A stretch of 64,000 nt of DNA from Comamonas testosteroni (GTDB lineage Bacteria > Pseudomonadota > Gammaproteobacteria > Burkholderiales > Burkholderiaceae_C): the NCBI RefSeq assembly GCF_003569915.1, contig NZ_KZ984455.1:1-64000 (forward strand). The letters are read 5' to 3'. The position numbers were made by a program, and so were the translations under genes. Each line of letters starts with the position of its first letter. Position 1 is the stretch's first letter. The notes under the pieces were generated by a model. That model searched no databases. It saw nothing but the letters and a program-made list of their open reading frames with translations, and was not told the origin of the DNA. Positions 60,261-64,000 of this stretch are shown one piece after another.

Positions 60261-61302
60261 AGCCTGCGCCAAAGCGCTCGGCAAAAGCCTGCGGGCTGAT
60301 GGACAGATGCTTGTGAAAACTGCGGCGCAGGTTTTCCGGGTGGCCAAAGCCGCACAGCCGCGCCACGGTGGAGACCGATGCCTGTCGCTGGCCCAGCAAG
60401 GTGGCGGCGGCCTGCACACGCACATGCTCCACATAACGCGCGGGCGTGGTGCCCAGCTCGCGCTGAAAGACGCGCGCCAGCGTGCGCGGCGGCAGGCAGG
60501 ACTGGTCGGCCAGCCGCTCCACGCTGAGGTCGCTGCCGAGCTGCCCTGGAATCCACTCCAGCAACTGCGCCAGACGCGGCGCATGCGAAGGCTCGGGCGT
60601 GAGCAGCGGCGAGAACTGGGCCTGCCCGCCGGGCCGGCGCACAAACATCACCAGCTGGCGCGCCACGGCCAGCGCCATGGCGCTGCCCAGATCGTCCTCC
60701 ACCAGCGCCAGAGCCAGATCGATCCCTGCCGTCACGCCTGCCGAAGTAAACACATGGCGAGCCTGGGCATCGTTCGTGTCATAGGTGTGCAGCCGGTCAT
60801 GATCGACCGCGATATCGGGGTGGGCCTGGCTTAGCTCTTGCACGCGGCACCAGTGCGTGGTGGCGCTGCGGCCTTGCAGCAGCCCGGCATTGGCCAGAAT
60901 CAAGGCGCCCGAGCAGACCGAGCCCAGGCGCTGCACCACAGGCTCGGCCTTGCGCAGCCACAGGCGCAGGGCTTCATCGTGCTGGGCGACATCCACACCA
61001 TCGCCGCCGGGCACCAGCACGGTGCAGTTGGCTTGCGGTACCACGCCTTTCCAGCTTTGCGTTGCCAGCATCTGCAGGCCGCAACTGGTGGTCAGCGGGC
61101 CTGCTTGTGCGGCCAGCAGCGCGACCTGGTAAAACGGCTCAAGCCCCTGCTTGGCGCGCACATCATTGGCCGTGGCAAACACCTGCAGCGGGCCGGTGAT
61201 ATCAAGACTCATGGCATTGGCATAGCCCATGCACAGCACCTGATGGCCAAGGGCGGCCTTGAGGGAGCCTGAGCGTCGGGATGGGGCAGGGCGAGAAGAC
61301 AT
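60259..61302 (-). CDS. GlxA-type AraC-family regulator with DJ-1/PfpI domain
   Basis: The protein has 347 residues from [20 protein letters not shown]. The N-terminal class-I amidotransferase-like domain ([20 protein letters not shown] to about 190) has Cys in the elbow [16 protein letters not shown]. The C-terminal AraC helix-turn-helix pair has [20 protein letters not shown] and [20 protein letters not shown]. The effector is unknown, but relatives sense amines or carnitine-like compounds. The reading frame is open far upstream, but only this ATG fits the family. It diverges from lgt, and could control the MFS gene, which lies downstream. Confidence 0.92.
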   Translation of the reverse strand: MSSRPAPSRRSGSLKAALGHQVLCMGYANAMSLDITGPLQVFATANDVRAKQGLEPFYQVALLAAQAGPLTTSCGLQMLATQSWKGVVPQANCTVLVPGGDGVDVAQHDEALRLWLRKAEPVVQRLGSVCSGALILANAGLLQGRSATTHWCRVQELSQAHPDIAVDHDRLHTYDTNDAQARHVFTSAGVTAGIDLALALVEDDLGSAMALAVARQLVMFVRRPGGQAQFSPLLTPEPSHAPRLAQLLEWIPGQLGSDLSVERLADQSCLPPRTLARVFQRELGTTPARYVEHVRVQAAATLLGQRQASVSTVARLCGFGHPENLRRSFHKHLSISPQAFAERFGAG

Positions 61303-61461
61303 GGCTGCAGTGTGCGCCGCAATCCAGTTGGCAGCAATGACATTGAGCCCACAATTTTTGCCACTTCGGCCAGAGGTGCCGAGAGCGCATGCGGCGGCCA
61401 GCCATCGCGCGGCAGGGCTTGTTTGCCGCAGTGCATCCAGCTCTGCGGCACAATGCCTGCC

Positions 61462-62295
61462 ATGCTGATGTATCCGCACATTGATCCCGTTGCCGTGCAG
61501 ATTGGCCCGCTGGCCGTGCACTGGTATGGCTTGACCTATCTGGCTGCCTTCGGCCTGTTCCTGTTTCTGGGAACGCGCCGCCTGCACCATCCTCCGTTTA
61601 GCTTCATGACCGGCGAGCGCGCCTGGTCGCGAAAGGATGTGGAGGACATTCTGTTCCTCGGCGTGCTGGGCGTGGTCGTTGGTGGCCGCATCGGCTACTG
61701 CCTGTTCTACAAGCCCGGTTACTACCTCACGCATCCGCTGGAGATTTTTGCCGTCTGGCAAGGCGGCATGAGCTTTCACGGTGGTCTGCTGGGCGTGATT
61801 GCTTCCATGATCTGGTTTGCCCGCTCGCGCAAGCGCAACTGGCTGGAAGTTGCAGATTTTGTAGCACCCTGCGTACCTACCGGGCTGGCTGCAGGCCGAA
61901 TTGGCAACTTCATCAACGGCGAACTCTGGGGGCGCGCTGCCAGCGCCGATCTGCCCTGGGCCATGGTGTTTCCGCAAAGCGGCTCCATGATCCCGCGTCA
62001 CCCCTCGCAGATCTATCAGGTGCTGATGGAAGGCATTTTGCTGTTCATCATCCTGTGGATTTATGCGCGCAAGGAGCACAAGCCAGGGCAGGTGGCCGCA
62101 GTCTTCCTGCTGGGCTATGGCGTGTTCCGTTTTATGGCTGAATACTTCCGCGAGCCAGACGACTTCCTGGGCATTCTCTCGCTGGGCATGAGCATGGGCC
62201 AGTGGCTGTGCATTCCCATGATCGTGGGCGGCGTGCTGATGTGGTGGCTGTGCGGCAAGCGCCAGCCCTACGATGTGCAGCGAACGGCAGCTTGA
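61462..62295 (+). CDS. lgt: Prolipoprotein diacylglyceryl transferase
   Basis: Lgt attaches diacylglycerol to the lipobox Cys of prelipoproteins, such as the SodC, SdsA and flavoprotein precursors here. The 277-residue protein has about seven helices. It starts [20 protein letters not shown] and includes [14 protein letters not shown] with the essential His, and the Lgt signature [14 protein letters not shown]. The start at 61462 was chosen by family alignment; ATGs at 61453 and 61468 are also possible. Confidence 0.96.
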   Translation: MLMYPHIDPVAVQIGPLAVHWYGLTYLAAFGLFLFLGTRRLHHPPFSFMTGERAWSRKDVEDILFLGVLGVVVGGRIGYCLFYKPGYYLTHPLEIFAVWQGGMSFHGGLLGVIASMIWFARSRKRNWLEVADFVAPCVPTGLAAGRIGNFINGELWGRAASADLPWAMVFPQSGSMIPRHPSQIYQVLMEGILLFIILWIYARKEHKPGQVAAVFLLGYGVFRFMAEYFREPDDFLGILSLGMSMGQWLCIPMIVGGVLMWWLCGKRQPYDVQRTAA

Positions 62296-62313
62296 GCACC
62301 CAGCGCATGAAAC

Positions 62314-62341
62314 AAAGCAGACCTCAGGGTCTGCTTTTTTG
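62314..62341 (+). terminator. Intrinsic terminator of lgt
   Basis: A 10-bp stem (AAAGCAGACC and GGTCTGCTTT) with a TCAG loop is followed by a T-run, 18 nt after the stop. Confidence 0.93.
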
Positions 62342-62439
62342 TGCCCGAACAATGCACATAATGGCGCAAAGCGTTACTGTATATGCGGTATTTGCTTCGC
62401 GAATGAGAGCATCATTCCTTCAAAGCATGGGAGACCGAT

Positions 62440-63855
62440 ATGGGCTGGGCAGCAGACTGGATTGAGCAAACCAAACTCTGGGCGCGAGGGGCCGAAGGCG
62501 GCAAGGCCGACGAGCAGCAGCGCCCGCTGGCGCAGCGCTTGGACGCCACACTGCGGCGCGGGCAGGAGGCGCTGTCGCCGCGTGAGCTGCGCCGTCTGCT
62601 GCAGGATATGCAGCAGGTGGCTGATGCCTCGCTCAGCGATGTGGAAGGGGGCCGCTACGCGCAGCTGCTGATGGACTGGTATGCCAAGGCCGATGCGCCT
62701 GCGCACAAGGACTTCTGGCTGCTGGCCATCGAACAGTTTGGCCCTGACGCCAAGGCACTGCAGGCCGCACGCGAGCGCTATGACAAAGCCGAAAGCGATG
62801 TGGAGCGCAGCGAAGCCGAGATGGCGCTGCGCCGCGCGCTGATCTCATCGCGCACGCGGCTGCTGCAGCGTTTTGCCCAGCCGCAGGGCGGCATGGGTTT
62901 TCTGGTCGATATGCGCGCCGAGTTGCTGGCTCTGCCCAAGGCCGAACAGCGTTATGTGGCGCTGGACGCGGAGCTGGAGCATCTTTTCTCCAACTGGTTT
63001 GATGTGGCGTTGCTGGAACTGCGCCGCCTGAGCTGGGATTCACCCGCGTCGCTGATCGAAAAACTGATCCAGTACGAAGCGGTGCACGATATTCGCAGCT
63101 GGGCCGATCTGAAAAATCGCCTAGACAGTGACCGCCGCTGCTACGGCTTTTTTCACCCGCGCATGCCCAATGTGCCGCTGATCTTTGTGGAAGTGGCGCT
63201 GCTCGACAAGATGGCGGGCAGCATGGCGCCGCTGCTGGACGAGACTGCTGCGGCAGCCGATCTGTCCAAGGCCAATACCGCCATCTTCTACTCGATCAGC
63301 AATACGCAGACCGGCCTCAAGGGCGTGAGCTTTGGTGACTCGCTGATCAAGCATGTGGTGGAGACGCTCACCCAGGAGTTCCCCAAGCTCAAGCAGTTCG
63401 CCACGCTGTCGCCCATTCCGGGCCTGCGCAACTGGATCAGCAAGAACGGCGAAGCCCTGCTGGCCGGGCTGGACGACAAGCAAAAAGCGGCGCTGGAAAA
63501 AGCCGCTGGTGGCGTAGATGTCGCGCATCTGCTGGCGGCGCTCGAAGCACCGGACTCGCTGAACGAAAAATCCCCCGTGCGCCAGGCGGCCATGTTCTGC
63601 GCGGCACGTTATCTGGGGCGGGAAACTGCCAAGGGCCGCCCGCTTGATGCCGTGGCACGCTTTCACCTGGGCAATGGTGCGCGCGTGGAGCGTCTGAACT
63701 GGGCGGCAGATCTGTCGGCCAAAGGGCTCAAGCAATCCATGGGGCTGATGGTCAACTATCTGTATGACTTGAAGCGCCTGGACAAGCACCGCAGTCTGTT
63801 GGCGCAGGGCAAGATTGCGGTCTCCTCCGAGATTGAATCGCTGTGCAAGGGGTGA
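62440..63855 (+). CDS. Malonyl-CoA decarboxylase
   Basis: This 471-residue enzyme converts malonyl-CoA to acetyl-CoA and CO2. The N-terminal half is helical (MGWAADWIEQTKLWARGAEG to about 180). The catalytic half has an acetyltransferase-like fold: RRCYGFFHPRMPNVPLIFVE, FYSISNTQTGLKGVSFGDSL, LIKHVVETLTQEFPKLKQFA and the LSPIPGLRNWI block. It has a GGGAGACC ribosome-binding site. A gene with a probable export signal follows after 85 bp, which fits a malonate-use locus in which a binding protein accompanies the decarboxylase. That is inference. Confidence 0.93.
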   Translation: MGWAADWIEQTKLWARGAEGGKADEQQRPLAQRLDATLRRGQEALSPRELRRLLQDMQQVADASLSDVEGGRYAQLLMDWYAKADAPAHKDFWLLAIEQFGPDAKALQAARERYDKAESDVERSEAEMALRRALISSRTRLLQRFAQPQGGMGFLVDMRAELLALPKAEQRYVALDAELEHLFSNWFDVALLELRRLSWDSPASLIEKLIQYEAVHDIRSWADLKNRLDSDRRCYGFFHPRMPNVPLIFVEVALLDKMAGSMAPLLDETAAAADLSKANTAIFYSISNTQTGLKGVSFGDSLIKHVVETLTQEFPKLKQFATLSPIPGLRNWISKNGEALLAGLDDKQKAALEKAAGGVDVAHLLAALEAPDSLNEKSPVRQAAMFCAARYLGRETAKGRPLDAVARFHLGNGARVERLNWAADLSAKGLKQSMGLMVNYLYDLKRLDKHRSLLAQGKIAVSSEIESLCKG

Positions 63856-63940
63856 GTCACTGACGCATCGCCTGCACTCCCGCGCCTGATAACCACAAGC
63901 TCGACAGCTCAGAGCGAATCGAGCACGCAGGAGACACGCA

Positions 63941-64000
63941 ATGCAGGCTTTTTCACTGGCAGATCCGATGGCAGAGCAGGGGCGGCGCAAGCTGCTCAAA
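63941..64000 (+). CDS. Start of a gene with a probable Tat/Sec signal, cut by the window end
   Basis: Only 20 codons are visible: MQAFSLADPMAEQGRRKLLK. A strong GCAGGAGACACG ribosome-binding site precedes the ATG. The RRKLLK end looks like the n-region of a signal peptide as found in Bug proteins and Tat substrates. The family cannot be read from this length. A solute-binding protein is the likeliest guess from the malonyl-CoA context. Confidence 0.5.
   Translation, partial: MQAFSLADPMAEQGRRKLLK

Noticed and set aside
61303-62352. Long N-terminal extension of the GlxA-like regulator (open for 350 more codons)
   Set aside because: The extension is antisense to lgt. The family N-terminus begins near 61302, so the shorter form is used.
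1-64000. CRISPR arrays, prophage genes, toxin-antitoxin pairs or replication origin
   Set aside because: No regularly spaced short repeats with unique spacers, no phage structural genes and no DnaA-box cluster were seen. The repeats present are dispersed single copies.

Overview
This 64 kb window looks like a chromosomal segment of a Comamonas species (Betaproteobacteria, Comamonadaceae), close to C. testosteroni. The best single clue is the 254-residue short-chain dehydrogenase at 21833-22597. From memory it is nearly collinear with the 3-beta/17-beta-hydroxysteroid dehydrogenase of C. testosteroni. Other clues are orphan Bug-type solute-binding proteins, PhaR, a TIGR04438-type Trp-rich peptide and a GC-rich composition. 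The species call rests on recall, not on a database search.

Layout. 1-4.1 kb: the end of an IS3-family element abuts a gene lacking its 5' end, then come two small unknown genes and a penicillin-acylase-family gene broken by one in-frame TAA. 4.2-9.9 kb: a TetR regulator with a palindromic operator, diverging from a short-chain dehydrogenase/HCCA-isomerase pair; then an alpha/beta hydrolase, a Tas-like aldo-keto reductase, YbaK and PlsY. 10.0-15.2 kb: a co-directional cluster of DUF4178 zinc-ribbon protein, DUF350 membrane protein, membrane-embedded spermidine-synthase-like enzyme and Tat-type lipoprotein flavoprotein. This is the best candidate for a poorly described system. 15.4-24.4 kb: a degenerate HD-GYP protein, a retropepsin, YajQ, MurB, PhaR, a DUF1329 protein, the steroid dehydrogenase, two identical tandem tRNA-Ser(GGA) genes and a QmcA/NfeD pair. 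24.6-34.8 kb: a basic amino-acid decarboxylase with a histone-H1-like tail, a VanZ protein, a Bug/CoA-transferase/HMG-CoA-lyase operon opposite an IclR regulator, a periplasmic ATP-dependent DNA ligase, SodC and FabI. 35.0-42.5 kb: a YejABEF-type peptide importer, a 53-residue basic protein and CbpA/CbpM. 43-51.9 kb: the rimP-nusA-infB-rbfA-truB-typA translation operon, with a promoter and an attenuator-like hairpin in its leader. 51.9-64 kb: a LysR/alkyl-sulfatase pair, cytochrome c, IlvD, a Bug protein, an MFS transporter, a GlxA-type regulator, Lgt, malonyl-CoA decarboxylase and the first codons of a further gene.

The most unusual feature is the repeat load. Four dispersed families are visible. 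(1) An AT-rich element of about 60 bp occurs in at least a dozen copies. Most lie directly beside stop codons, and three lie in frame inside coding genes (the flavoprotein, truB and the alkyl sulfatase). (2) An element of about 125 bp with inverted termini occurs twice; each time its terminus supplies the stop codon of the adjacent minus-strand gene. (3) A GC-rich family occurs three times, once probably encoding the N-terminus of the retropepsin. (4) One 271-bp MITE-like element has perfect 21-bp terminal inverted repeats. No CRISPR array, prophage, rRNA or replication origin was recognised.
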